DNA of 64,000 nt from Brachionus rotundiformis (lineage: Eukaryota > Rotifera > Eurotatoria > Ploima > Brachionidae), in assembly GCA_016802295.1 (NCBI GenBank), contig JAESIW010000118.1:684931-748930 (forward strand). Direction: 5' to 3'. How positions within the stretch are numbered: the stretch's first letter is position 1; every line of letters starts with the position of its first letter. The notes beneath the pieces were generated by a model. It was not told the origin of the DNA, did not search any database, and was given only the letters and a program-made list of their open reading frames with translations. Below, one piece after another: positions 36,689 through 47,505 of the stretch. Made by a program: the position numbers and the translations under genes.

Positions 36689-38910
36689 TTTTGCGCTAAT
36701 TCAAAACAACATTTGATTCTATCTAAGAGAAAAAATCGAGAAAAACAAATCAATTTAGTTTAAAAATTCTAGTTCCGAATTAATGGAGATCGAAAGGAAA
36801 ACTAATGAAAAATTATGCTAATATATGTCAAGGGTCAGACCACCGCCGCGAATATTTATCTTTATCAATAAATCGATAAACTATTAAACTTTTTAGGCAT
36901 AATTTTGACATTTTGTTTGAGCTAACTCGGCCAAGCTTTCCTATTCATACTCAACTACTTAACTAAATCGATCGATATTTACTTAATTATTAAAATAAAT
37001 GTTTACGCTTTGTATTAGTGGTGATAGCTAGTATAAGCGAATTAACTAGTCCCTCAATGTGTGCATGGATGGTTTAAAGCATGATGAACAAATTCATTTT
37101 ATAATTTGAGTATGCTTTTTATACACTAACAAAAGTAATATTGTAATATTAAAATGTAAATTTGCGTGTCCGATTTTTGAGCTAAATTGGACCGCGATAA
37201 ATTCGATCATTTCAGCTTCCAAATCAACCATTTATTTTTAATTTTAAACTCGATTGTTATAAATTTTCTTAAATATTACAAAATAATATTTTTGCCTTTG
37301 TCATAAAAATTTAAATCACTTGTTAATAATTAACTTTTTGAAAAATATCAAAAATAATTATCATTTTAAAATTTGTTTTATCTGAAACTAATGAAATATA
37401 AGCCATATTTGATCTAAGAATTTAACTTGCTAAAATCAAATTATAACTTTTCTGATTGAATTTATGATCGTTGTCATAAGAAATGCATTTTATATAATAT
37501 TTATCATCAAAGTATAATCGAATTTACTTTATATATATGATTTAAATTGAAGAAAATCAGTATATAATCACATAAGATAAAAAAAATATCTATTAAAATT
37601 GATTATGAATATTATATGATATTTCACACCATTTCAGACAAATGATGGAAAATCAAAGCAATAAAAGAAAAAATATTATCGATAAGACCAAAACTGATGC
37701 TCATTTATTAGACATGTCTTTATCGTTAGTCTTGTATAAGAAAGAGATTCTCACGAACACTAGGAAATTGCGTCTAAATAAAATTTATATCTTATCAAAA
37801 AATATAAAGTTAGTATTGTTTAGTTTAGGCTCATCTTTATAATTGAAAGAATTATTAATTATTTTTAAAATTAGTAATTTATGTTCTTTCTGAATTTTAT
37901 TAATAAGAGAAAGTTTATATTAAATTAACTTAAGTGAATATGCCTTGAATTTAAAATGTTTTTTTGCTTGATTAAATTTTTGAAATAAAAGTTTAGAATT
38001 ACAAGCCTTTATCCTCAAAGAGAAAAAATAAACCTAAAAATGAACATACGTATTGTCAATTTTGATAAAAATAATGTCATTAAGATTCTAAGAAATGACC
38101 AATTTTTTCTGTTAACTAATATTTTCGAACATATTTTGAAATTATCTTTAATGATAAAAAACTTAATATTAGAGAAAATATTATTACATTTACCTGGATT
38201 AAATGAATTAAGTCTTATATTGTTGTTGAATTTTTAGATAATGTATTGAATTCTGTAACTAAATTTTGAATTTGAACTTAAAATGTTTCCCAAATGATCT
38301 TTAAATATCCAATATAATGTTGTTTATTTTGTCTAATTAAAATTAAATAAGATAACAACTTTATTGTTGAAAAATTGTTTCAAAATAACATTAAATTACA
38401 TTATCAAAAATACGTATATTATAATTTAAAAATCCTTAATCATCCAATATTTTTAAATTATCTAAAGTTATGAATAAAACTAATCTACATTTGTATTAAA
38501 AGTTTTCCTAAAACGATCTATTATTACAAACAAATTAATTGAATTAAATCATAAAATTGATATGATTTCATTCATTATTAAATCTTAAGAATTTTTCTCA
38601 TTATTCATGCAAAATCAAGTTGCTGACACTCTGTCCAGTAAAAAGGTTTTGTTTATAAAACAAAGTTCATAATCCAAAGAATATTTCTATTGATTATAAA
38701 TCGATTAGCTTAGCATTGTTATTGATTTGAATTTATTGAATATTTGGTATGAAAATTTCTAAGACCACTTGATGGGCTTTTTTTAACCTAGTTTGGTTGA
38801 AATAAAAACAAATCAATTTAATTATTAATTAATTAGAAATTGCATATTTCGATTTTTTATTTAAGCGAATATCTAAAAAAATCTTCATTCAAATTTATTA
38901 CAAAACAAGC
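36689..38910. other. Gene-poor region upstream of Ena/VASP
   Basis: 2.2 kb of AT-rich sequence. Frames of 65-66 codons at 37642 and 38040 have no recognisable domain and biased Leu/Ile/Lys composition, so they are left out. The 5' UTR of Ena/VASP is likely near 36700-36780. Confidence 0.5.
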
Positions 38911-38915
38911 AAAAA

Positions 38916-38988
38916 AGGCATCACCGGGAATCGAACCCGGGATCTCCTGTTTACTAGACAGGCGCTTTAGCCACTAAGCCATGACGCC
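38916..38988 (-). tRNA. trnT(agt): tRNA-Thr (AGT)
   Basis: 73 bases. The acceptor stem is GGCGTCA with TGATGCC. The D-arm is GCTTAGTGGCTAAAGC and the anticodon arm CCTGT-CTAGTAA-ACAGG with anticodon AGT (read as IGU). The T-arm is CCGGG-TTCGATT-CCCGG. The discriminator is followed by a T-run that acts as Pol III terminator. It is close to the animal tRNA-Thr(AGT) consensus. Confidence 0.97.
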
Positions 38989-39842
38989 TTTTATAAAATT
39001 TAGATCGATTGGTAACAAGTTAAGTAAAAAGTAGATTTTACCAATATCAATTTTTGTTTATTAGTTAAATATCACCAATTTACTTTTTTGTGGTTTTATT
39101 TAAATATTTCGAAAAAAATATTGACATTTAATATTAAAAAGAAAAATTAGAGAATCACATAAATGTCAGTCTGTAATAAATATTGATAATATTTATAGAA
39201 ATCATTCGAACGAAATAATGAATCATAAAAAATAAAACTTTCGAAATAATATGATATTATTTCAAAATATCAAATCAGATATTAATAAATAACATTAAAA
39301 AAGGGATTGTTTACTAGAAATACTGGTAATTTCATTTTCAATTTTTCGTTTCAAGATTAATCTCTAGACTAAATCAGAAACTTTTAAATAGTTTTCTACT
39401 ATTTTCTAATTTTATTCACATTTTAGTAATTTCATATAAACACTATCTATTTTTAATTTTTAAAAAAATATATAATAATTAACTATTTTTCCATGTTCTT
39501 TTTAAATTACAAATCTTGTATCTGATTCCTAAATGATCTAAAATAGTTGTTAATTAAAGAAGAAATCGAATCTGTATGCTTATAAAATCTATTAAAAATT
39601 TTGTCTTTCATTTATAATAAATATCACATATTTATTAAATTTTTTTTGTAACAAACTATAATTATTCGGACATACCATAGTCTTAGTATTCTTTAAAAGT
39701 AATGACCATAGTTTTGAAAATAGTTGAAATTAATTTTTTTAAGATTAATAATTTAAATTTTTAATCTAATTTAAATATTTAGTCAAAATATTTTATTTAA
39801 AGTAATAAAAAAAAAAATCTTGCTCAAGTGTCCAATTAAAAT
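38989..39842. other. Intergenic spacer, nothing recognised
   Basis: About 850 AT-rich bases between tRNA-Thr and the first Ly6-type gene. No gene is seen. Confidence 0.5.
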
Positions 39843-40317
39843 CTAATAAATATCAGGCATATAATCATAATTGCACTCATCATTATAACAACAGAAATTA
39901 TGAACCGAAGTCTGACCAGCATTTGCAACAAATCCACCTATACATATTCTTGCACAATTCATATAAATGGTTCTCACTATTGTATCAGAATTAATTTTGG
40001 TTTTTAATTCTTGTCTCTTTATAATTGAGTAGAATAATTATTTAATTGAAAATTTCAGAAAAATAATTATATTTTTTTAACTTACCAGGCAAAAAAAATC
40101 AGTTTCAGAACATGATACAAGTTCTGGTGCATTTGTCTTATTTGCAGTACTTCCAGGACAATTATCACATTTAAAGCACTTTAATGAATGCACGCCAATA
40201 ACTCCAATTAAAGCTAAATAATTTAATTTAGACCATAAAAATTAACATTTAGAATTTACCCAAAATTAAGTTAAATATAAGCATAGTTTGTATGCTTCTG
40301 AAAAAAAGCCTAAACAT
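39843..40317 (-). CDS. Ly6/uPAR three-finger protein, secreted or GPI-linked (A)
   Basis: Three exons (40317-40260, 40213-40086, 40016-39843) give 119 residues. An N-terminal hydrophobic signal segment (MLIFNLILALIGVIGV) is split by a phase 1 intron. The mature part starts LKCFKCDNCPG, has an internal SCSETDFFCL just before a phase 0 intron, and continues with MNCARICIG and the closing FCCYNDECNY. The CC....CN ending and the LxCxxC start are the marks of the three-finger (Ly6/uPAR) fold. Only a few residues follow the last cysteine and no clear GPI signal is seen, so it is probably secreted. Exon structure matches the gene at 46986. A tRNA-Trp lies 269 bases upstream on the same strand. Confidence 0.8.
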
Positions 40318-40586
40318 TATTTAAAATTTTTTAAAATAGATATTTTCTCTTTTATAATAGTAACTTATTTATGATTTAAATCAGATATTAATTTTTTTAT
40401 GGAATATTAAAACAGAGGAAATTTTAATAAAGCTTAAAACTATTTATTTTTATATCGACGCCAACAATTTTTTATTAATATATTTGATAAACTTATGATT
40501 CATCTTAAGATCTTTTCAGTTACAAAAATTTATTATTTATTGTAAATTTTCAAAAATTTTTAAAATAAAAATGAATAAAAAAGATT

Positions 40587-40659
40587 TGACCCCGACGTGA
40601 CTCGAACACGCAACCTTCTGATCTGGAGTCAGACGCGCTACCAATTGCGCCACGAAGTC
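40587..40659 (-). tRNA. trnW(cca): tRNA-Trp (CCA), copy 2
   Basis: 73 bases, identical to the copies at 32933 and 45426. The anticodon is CCA in the TCTGA-CTCCAGA-TCAGA arm. A six-T terminator follows the 3' end (40582-40577 on the minus strand). Confidence 0.97.
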
Positions 40660-40941
40660 TTTATTAGAGAGTATTTTTTAAAAATAGTATATAATTTTAA
40701 CGATTAAAGTAATTGAACTAATCGAGAATTAATTAATCTAAATTAATTTAAAAGTAATTTTAAATTCAAATAAATATTTTACTTTCTATTCTTTTAATTT
40801 GAAATAACATAAAATTAAGTCTGAATAAATTTTTTGTTAAATTCTTATTTTAATTTATAAAAATTTTATAATTTAAAAAATGAGTTAATTTTATAATTTT
40901 ATAATTTCATAAAATAAAATTTCTATCCTTAAATTTGATAT

Positions 40942-43900
40942 TTAGTCTTCATTTTCTTCGGAGCATTCATCTTCGTCAGCATCCTCATCGATTTCGCTTT
41001 CAATCTCACTATCATTATTTTTCACTTTCTTCTTTTTTTTTAATTTCGATTTATCTTTTTTGTTTTGACCATCATCACCAATTTTTAATTTATTTCCGAC
41101 AAAATTAACTAAAAATCCTCCATCAAATGAATTAACATACAATAACTGTTGTACTCTTACCATCAATGCTTCTATCGCTCTATTATAAATAGGGGCTTGT
41201 TTGGCTATAGCTGCTTGATCTTTTGTCACCAAAATCTCTTGAATAAAGTGAACACATTTTTGAATTGTTTGCATCAATATTACTATTTCTTGTTTTGATC
41301 TATCAAAAACTTTGTCCAAACAGGGCATAGAATATTTTGTAAAATTAGTTAAAAAAATTTTGGAGTTTTTTATTACAGTTAACATGTTAATGTCCTTAAA
41401 AGCTACGCTTTTTTTCAATAAGATTAATTCACAATGCATTTCAGAAAGTCTACGAATTTTGGAAAATGCTTCTAATGTATCTCCTGTAGAAAATTTCAGC
41501 TCATTTACAGTAAATTCAAGGCACGTTTTGTAATAGGCTAAAAAGTGGCTTTTAAGAGTTGAGTATTTTTCACAGTTTTGTCTATCGAGCATGAAGTCTT
41601 CGCAACAAATGACTTTTGCTAAGTCTTCTACAACATTTAAGCTATCCTCACTGTAAATAATCAAATAATTCAAGCAACGAATTACAGCTTCATTGCTCAT
41701 TTGTCTATTAGAAAATATTGAGTTTAATTTTGGATTATAATCATTTGTCAAAAATTCTAATGAACAGGTACATAAGATTTTTTTCATTTTAGATACAAGA
41801 TTTTCATCAATTTTTTCTGATAGAATTTTAATAATTAAATCCAAAAGCTGTACCAAAATATGACCAGAATTTAAATCTAACAGCACATCTTTAAATTTGG
41901 CTAAATAATTAAAACATACCAAATCTGGCAATTTATCTATTTGACTAGCCAATTTTGAACTTGACTGTATTTTGACCGACTTAATTATTATCTTAAACAA
42001 ATTATTCAATTGCGATTGATTATTTACACTTTTTAAATAGCAAAAAACTAGATGAAGCATTTTTAATATTTGATTTACAATTTTAAGTAAAATCAAATTA
42101 TTTTCGTTTGTTAAAATTTCAGAAGGATCCTTGATGCCATCATTTCTGTCTTGAATAGCTCTTATGTGAATTTGAATATTATCCAAATGATTGATAAGAT
42201 AAGAGATGTTTTTATCAATCAAATTAGTAATTAAACTTGCTACATCAATTGGATTTGACTCTAAAAATAATTGAAGTTTCGTGGGTTTGCTTGTTAAACC
42301 TAATGGACTTGTTTTTGTAGAATTTGATTTTAAGATTAAGCCTAATTTGGAATTGAAATCATTCATAACAAAAAGCAAATGTTCTGGTTTTAAACTTGAC
42401 AAATTCGATTCCTTTTCGCTAGTATCAGGTATAACATTTGGGTTGAGATCCAAATTGAAAATTACAAAATTTACTAAACTCAAATCAAATTCTCTAAAAT
42501 AGATTGATATTTTATCTAAATCAAATTCAGAACTAGATTCTTGATCATCTTCTGATTCATCAAGAATAGTGTTTTCTTCATCGATGTCTGAATCCTCAAA
42601 CAAATTATCAGTTTTCAATTTTTTAGCCATTTTTTTGGAATCCTTTAAACCTTTTTTCTTCCCACTTTTGTTCTTGTTTTCTTTAACAAATTGTTGAACA
42701 TATGGTAGTTCATCGACAGATGAATCAATTATACCAAAAACAACCATTGGTGGTCGATAGAATTTCATAAAAGACAAAATATTTTTTAAAACATTTCTTA
42801 ATTGACAAATATCATTTAAACGACTGATTAATTTATCTTCAAATCGAAATTGGCTATCTAAAATATTCTCACTGAACGCATTTATTAATTCAATAAACCA
42901 GTTAATCAAATAAAATATACAATTACAAACCAATTTTTTTTCATCATCATTAAAATTTTTAAATTTGTATAAGAAATCAGTACCATATCTAAGCAAATCT
43001 TCTTTACTAATAGATAAAATTGGACAGCCCAAATAGTCGGCGAAATCTTGTCGATTTTTTCGTTCCAAAGCACACATTAGACGAAATGTAGATGGTATGG
43101 CTAACGATGGAAGATTAAGTTCTTGTTTAACAGGATTTAAAATACAGGCATTCTTTTTTTTCAAATCATTCAGAACCAAAGGCAGTAAATTAAGAGCTCC
43201 ATGAGTTCTTTCGTCAAGGCCAAATTCATACCCGAATCTAAATGAAGACAATTGACTGCTGTATTTGGATAATGTTTCCTTATAACTAGGATCTAATTTG
43301 AATAAATTTTTAGACATTTCTCGTAAGTTATCCTTCATTAAAACTTCTAAATTGTCACCAATAGAATCGTTGAGAACAATTCCAGTAAGATCATCTTCAA
43401 AAAGTCCTAGAGATTCAGGACTTGATCTACTTGAGTCTATTATCATATCCCAAATATTTTTGATTTCTGTGGCAATATTAGACAATATGTAAGAGGTATT
43501 CTGAATCGATGTTGAATTTCCTGGTGCGTTATAAATGCTTGATTGAGAGCTCGAACATGAAAAGAAACTTTCATTTTCTTCATCGACTTTGTTGACTGCT
43601 TTAACTTTGGTTTTGTTAGACATATTCTTTATAAGCATAATAGCACCTATTACTCCAATTTGTTTATGTTTAAGACTATTTGAACTCAGCTGTTTGTTTA
43701 TTAAAATATTTAAATTATCTTGTAAATTATTCGGCTTAATGAATGATTGTGAACAGGAAATTACTGAAATAGACTGAGGTGCTGAAGGTTTTGGGTGAAA
43801 ATAAGCAATTGAACAGATAATAGTATAAATTTTTCTTATTTCAGACAGATTGAAATATTCAATGTAATCAAGGAGAGTTTTAATTTGCATCTGAAACGAT

Positions 43901-45252
43901 GATAGAATACTTTCGTTTTCTCCAGATAAAAGACTAACCAACACATCTAAAGAATTTTCACGCACTAGACCCGGGCAATTTATAATTAAATCAAGCAAAT
44001 AATTAACTACTTCAAGACGAATATTTTTTTCGTACTGAAAGAAGACATCCTTTATTAAAAACTGTCCAAATAATGTCAATTGACCAGCAGGATTTTGAAT
44101 TAATGATTTAAAAATTTTTTGAACTAAACAAACTATTTGTTGAGCAAAATTCTTGGTAAACTCGATAAAAATAAAACTAGATTTTTCAATATTTTTTAGA
44201 GTTTCCTGTTTAATTGCTGTTTTGAAAAGTTTATCAATCATTTTAGTAAATTGTGGTATTGAATAAATTAAAGTCACAACTAGTAGATCAAATGGTATAA
44301 TTAAATTACTTACAAATGCTAGTGTGTTGTACTGAATACAAGTTGAATATAACTCAACCAATTGATTTGAAACTTGAAAGTTTTCCCTAAATATGTCATA
44401 GATAAGATATCTTGTAGAATCATCTGTTATTTCTTCTAATTTTAGTTTGCTACGCAAATCATTAAATACATCTCTATCGTTCAAAATTATCAGAGCTCTT
44501 AAAATGAATCTCAAACAAGATGGAAAGTCTTTTTCGTTTAAAAGCGGATATTTTAGTAACACACTTCTTGTTATTCGGAGAAGATTTTCTTTTTTAAAAC
44601 TTAGATTGTTTAATGTGTCTAAAATTGAACTTATGAGTTCGGTTTCATCTAGAAGAAGCTCCAAGTCGTTTACCAAACAGTCATGTTGACAATCACATAA
44701 AATGTCTGGAAAGCATGCTATTATTTCTTTTTTTATTGAAAAATTTGTGGTGTTATTGATTAATTCAATTAGTTTCTGGCATAATGATTGAGGATCGTTA
44801 ATCCGTGGTTGGTATCTGAATTGAGTTATTATATAACTTGGTATATTGATTTGTAATGCGAGAATCTGAAAGTCAGTTTTATTATCACTTGTTTCAAGGT
44901 AATTTAGTATTTTTGAAATTAAATAATCGAACAGATCTGACTGTAAGTCGGATATTTCAAGCAATATTTTAAGGAGACTGTCTTGATTTGAACTATGTGT
45001 ATTTTGGTTGCTCACGTTTTTAGTTGGCAACAAAGAGATTGCAAAATTTGTTTCGTCATCAAGATAACTTTCAAGATTTTGCCAAATTGTTTGATAGTTT
45101 TTCTCCCATTTTGGATTTTCTGGCGATTTTTGAATGAACTGTATTAAGTTTGATTGAAATTTTCTAGGATCAACACTGAAACTATTAAAAGTTTCTTCTC
45201 CATCGTTTAAATTAATACCAAATTTTTTAAAAATTTCAACTATTGCAGACAT
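40942..45252 (-). CDS. FANCD2: FANCD2, Fanconi anaemia DNA-repair scaffold, intronless
   Basis: One frame of 1,436 residues, nearly the length of human FANCD2 (about 1,450). FANCD2 pairs with FANCI, is monoubiquitinated by the FANCL complex and clamps on DNA at interstrand cross-links. The start MSAIVEIFKKFGINLNDGE is followed by FSVDPRKFQSNL and IPSYIITQFRYQPRINDPQS, typical of the family. The middle has NLPSLAIPSTFRLMCALERK and YLINWFIELINAFSENI, which corresponds to the NWFRE.VNAF block. Lys-rich and acidic stretches interrupt the second half. The C-terminus is a long basic run followed by an acidic tail (SEIDEDADEDECSEENED), like the acidic end of vertebrate FANCD2. The ubiquitinated lysine could not be placed by eye. 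The absence of introns over 4.3 kb is striking next to multi-exon neighbours. Inverted tRNA-Trp genes flank it on both sides. Confidence 0.92.
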   Translation of the reverse strand: MSAIVEIFKKFGINLNDGEETFNSFSVDPRKFQSNLIQFIQKSPENPKWEKNYQTIWQNLESYLDDETNFAISLLPTKNVSNQNTHSSNQDSLLKILLEISDLQSDLFDYLISKILNYLETSDNKTDFQILALQINIPSYIITQFRYQPRINDPQSLCQKLIELINNTTNFSIKKEIIACFPDILCDCQHDCLVNDLELLLDETELISSILDTLNNLSFKKENLLRITRSVLLKYPLLNEKDFPSCLRFILRALIILNDRDVFNDLRSKLKLEEITDDSTRYLIYDIFRENFQVSNQLVELYSTCIQYNTLAFVSNLIIPFDLLVVTLIYSIPQFTKMIDKLFKTAIKQETLKNIEKSSFIFIEFTKNFAQQIVCLVQKIFKSLIQNPAGQLTLFGQFLIKDVFFQYEKNIRLEVVNYLLDLIINCPGLVRENSLDVLVSLLSGENESILSSFQMQIKTLLDYIEYFNLSEIRKIYTIICSIAYFHPKPSAPQSISVISCSQSFIKPNNLQDNLNILINKQLSSNSLKHKQIGVIGAIMLIKNMSNKTKVKAVNKVDEENESFFSCSSSQSSIYNAPGNSTSIQNTSYILSNIATEIKNIWDMIIDSSRSSPESLGLFEDDLTGIVLNDSIGDNLEVLMKDNLREMSKNLFKLDPSYKETLSKYSSQLSSFRFGYEFGLDERTHGALNLLPLVLNDLKKKNACILNPVKQELNLPSLAIPSTFRLMCALERKNRQDFADYLGCPILSISKEDLLRYGTDFLYKFKNFNDDEKKLVCNCIFYLINWFIELINAFSENILDSQFRFEDKLISRLNDICQLRNVLKNILSFMKFYRPPMVVFGIIDSSVDELPYVQQFVKENKNKSGKKKGLKDSKKMAKKLKTDNLFEDSDIDEENTILDESEDDQESSSEFDLDKISIYFREFDLSLVNFVIFNLDLNPNVIPDTSEKESNLSSLKPEHLLFVMNDFNSKLGLILKSNSTKTSPLGLTSKPTKLQLFLESNPIDVASLITNLIDKNISYLINHLDNIQIHIRAIQDRNDGIKDPSEILTNENNLILLKIVNQILKMLHLVFCYLKSVNNQSQLNNLFKIIIKSVKIQSSSKLASQIDKLPDLVCFNYLAKFKDVLLDLNSGHILVQLLDLIIKILSEKIDENLVSKMKKILCTCSLEFLTNDYNPKLNSIFSNRQMSNEAVIRCLNYLIIYSEDSLNVVEDLAKVICCEDFMLDRQNCEKYSTLKSHFLAYYKTCLEFTVNELKFSTGDTLEAFSKIRRLSEMHCELILLKKSVAFKDINMLTVIKNSKIFLTNFTKYSMPCLDKVFDRSKQEIVILMQTIQKCVHFIQEILVTKDQAAIAKQAPIYNRAIEALMVRVQQLLYVNSFDGGFLVNFVGNKLKIGDDGQNKKDKSKLKKKKKVKNNDSEIESEIDEDADEDECSEENED

Positions 45253-45425
45253 TTAAATATATAATAAAAATAGAAATATTTAAAAATTGTATCAAATTTA
45301 ATTGTACTTTTTTAAAAAATGTTTTAAAGTTAGATTAATATTCTTAAAGCATTAAAATTTAATTTGAATAAAAGTTTAATGAAATTTTTAAGTCAAGTTC
45401 AGTTTTTTTATAATTAATAATCAAT

Positions 45426-45498
45426 GACTTCGTGGCGCAATTGGTAGCGCGTCTGACTCCAGATCAGAAGGTTGCGTGTTCGAGTCACGTCGGGGTCA
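45426..45498 (+). tRNA. trnW(cca): tRNA-Trp (CCA), copy 3
   Basis: 73 bases, identical to the two minus-strand copies but in the opposite orientation. The anticodon is CCA. A run of ten T at 45503-45512 is the terminator. Confidence 0.97.
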
Positions 45499-45653
45499 AA
45501 TGTTTTTTTTTTATTTATATTTTTAATGGTAGATAAATTTTTATTATATTAAATTTTAATAATGCAAAAATTAAATGTATTAATTTTTATTATCCTCAAA
45601 TTATTATGATATAAATTAAACTTTTTTATAAATAATTTTAATTATAAAACAAA

Positions 45654-46114
45654 ATGTTTAAATTCATTGCTTTAGTCATTATCTTAACCAGTAAAATAAA
45701 AATAAATATTTACAATAAGAATTAAAAATTTAACTCTAAGGTTTTGAGTTAGTGCCTATTTCAGGTCTAATTTGTAAATCATGTCATACATGCGAAGGAG
45801 GAAACTTTGGCTTAATGGAACCAAGACAAAATGTTGCTTGCAACAGAGATCAACGCTATTGTATTGTAATTTTCTTAAATAGTTCATCTTCATCTTCAGA
45901 TTTTTTTATCAAGGCCGATGTTGACGTTTTCCCAAGAATTACTAAAACTGAGTCAGAAAAAGTCGTAATAAAACTTGGATGCTCTCGTTCTTGTCCTAAA
46001 GATCATCTTTGTTGTACAAGAAATTATTGTAATGATGTCAGCAAACACTATGTAAGAAAAAGGATCAGAGAATCCCTGAGAAGATTTTCTAATTCTCAAA
46101 CTCTTTTCTTATAG
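45654..46114 (+). CDS. Ly6/uPAR three-finger protein (B)
   Basis: Two exons (45654-45690, 45741-46114) give 136 residues. The signal peptide MFKFIALVIILT is cut by a phase 1 intron, as in the other two family members here. The mature part has LICKSCHTCEGG, VACNRDQRYCIV, LGCSRSCPKDHLCCTRNYCN and a basic, Arg-rich tail. The closing CCTRNYCN is the Ly6 signature. The second intron found in copies A and C, at the residue after the xCI/L cysteine, is missing: the frame reads straight through YCIVIFLN. A tRNA-Trp lies 155 bases upstream on the same strand. Confidence 0.8.
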
Positions 46115-46985
46115 ATTTAATTAAAACAAATTTGTTTTTTTAATTATTTTGGAAAAAAAACATAGAATTTTGTTTAAGGAGATATATAATATAATAAAAA
46201 ATAAAATATGTACTAATCAAAATTTTTTTTCTTTTCTAAAAAAATTTCTTTTCTAAAATTTTAAAAATAAGTAATTAGCTTTAAATATTTGTCTATTTGA
46301 ATGTTGTTAAATATTTAATTTTTATTAATAAAAAAAATCATCATTACTGTCATTTTTTAAAATTGTTTTTTATTTTAAAATTTAAATACAATTACAAGTC
46401 TAAATATGCACTCCGATCTATAGTGATATAATATTTCAAATTTTTATGAATGTTTTTTAACCTTGTTGTTTTATAATGTCTTATTTTATTTTTATAGAAT
46501 GATAAAATACTTTATTTGTTTTATTTTTCTGCTTTTCACAGAAAAAAATTATTTGTATGAGAAATTGATTATAAAGGATTGTGTATCGTTCTTTTAATTG
46601 AAAATGTAATCAGTAATTCTTTGTTTATGAAATAATCTTAATATTGAGAATTCCTGTTTCTTTTGAATCAAAAACTTGGCAGCTACTTACAGGACATTTT
46701 TTATTAATATTTTCTATATGTTAATGCAGGGAATGTGTGAGTTATTGGATCAAGTCATTATCCAGATTTGAGAGTCATTATGAATCTTAACAGATAAAAG
46801 AATTTTTGTATAATTTTGAAATATTATCTATTTGATTGATTCCCTTAATGGAGATTGAAAAATCGTACCAAATGATTAAATAATAACAGCACTATATACT
46901 AGATTCGATTTTATTAAAAGTTAAATAATTAAATGCCTCTTTTATTACTTTATTAAATGACTGATTTAAAAAATAATCATGAATT
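46115..46985. other. Spacer between converging Ly6 genes
   Basis: 870 AT-rich bases between the 3' ends of copies B and C. No coding or RNA feature is seen. Confidence 0.5.
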
Positions 46986-47505
46986 TTAAACTTCATCTTC
47001 ATAACTTTCCTCTTCTATTGATCTTCCATATTTTCTAGATTTCTTTCTCTTATTTTTCCTTCTTCTTCTTTTTGGTAAATTACAAAGATTCTTTGTACAA
47101 CATTTGACTTTTAATCCTGAGTTAGCATAGGATTGTTCATTACATTCAGTTGTACAACCTAAAGCAACCAATTTCATTTGATCTTTTCCATACCCATTTG
47201 ATGATTTTTGTTCAGCTCTCTTGTATTAATAGAATTTAATTTATGAAAATATTTTTTAAAATTATCTTACTATACAAAATTTCTGACTTCCAGAACATTC
47301 TCTTACTACTGCATCTTTAAAGGTTTTTGGCTTTTTCAGGTTTATCCCACTACAATTTTCGCAGTAGTAACATTTTAAACTAGTAACATAGCCAGCTAAT
47401 GCTTGAAAAATTTTAAATTGTATTTAAATCTAACTGATATACTCAAAACTTACCTAAGCTAAGCATCAAGCAAAAAAATAAATTCTTGATACTAATCTGA
47501 TGCAT
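46986..47505 (-). CDS. Ly6/uPAR three-finger protein with basic-acidic tail (C)
   Basis: Three exons (47505-47454, 47401-47271, 47219-46986) give 138 residues. The signal segment ISIKNLFFCLMLSLALAGY spans the phase 1 intron. The core reads LKCYYCENCSG, RECSGSQKFCI, then the phase 0 intron, then ALGCTTECNEQ and VKCCTKNLCN. After the last cysteine there is a very basic block (KRRRRKNKRKKSRK) and an acidic end. This could bind polyanions or be cut off by furin-type proteases. Intron positions and phases equal those of copy A, showing common descent. Confidence 0.8.

Noticed and set aside
37642..38237. Two frames of 66 and 65 codons upstream of Ena/VASP
   Set aside because: Leu/Ile/Lys-rich AT-driven frames with no domain or splice context.
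41312..44689. Several 60-80 codon plus-strand frames inside 40942-45252
   Set aside because: Shadows antisense to the FANCD2 coding frame, with no splice or domain support.
46986..47219. Reading the basic tail of Ly6 copy C as a neuropeptide precursor with dibasic cleavage sites
   Set aside because: The upstream exons give a clear three-finger core ending in CCTKNLCN, and no repeated peptide lies between the basic sites.
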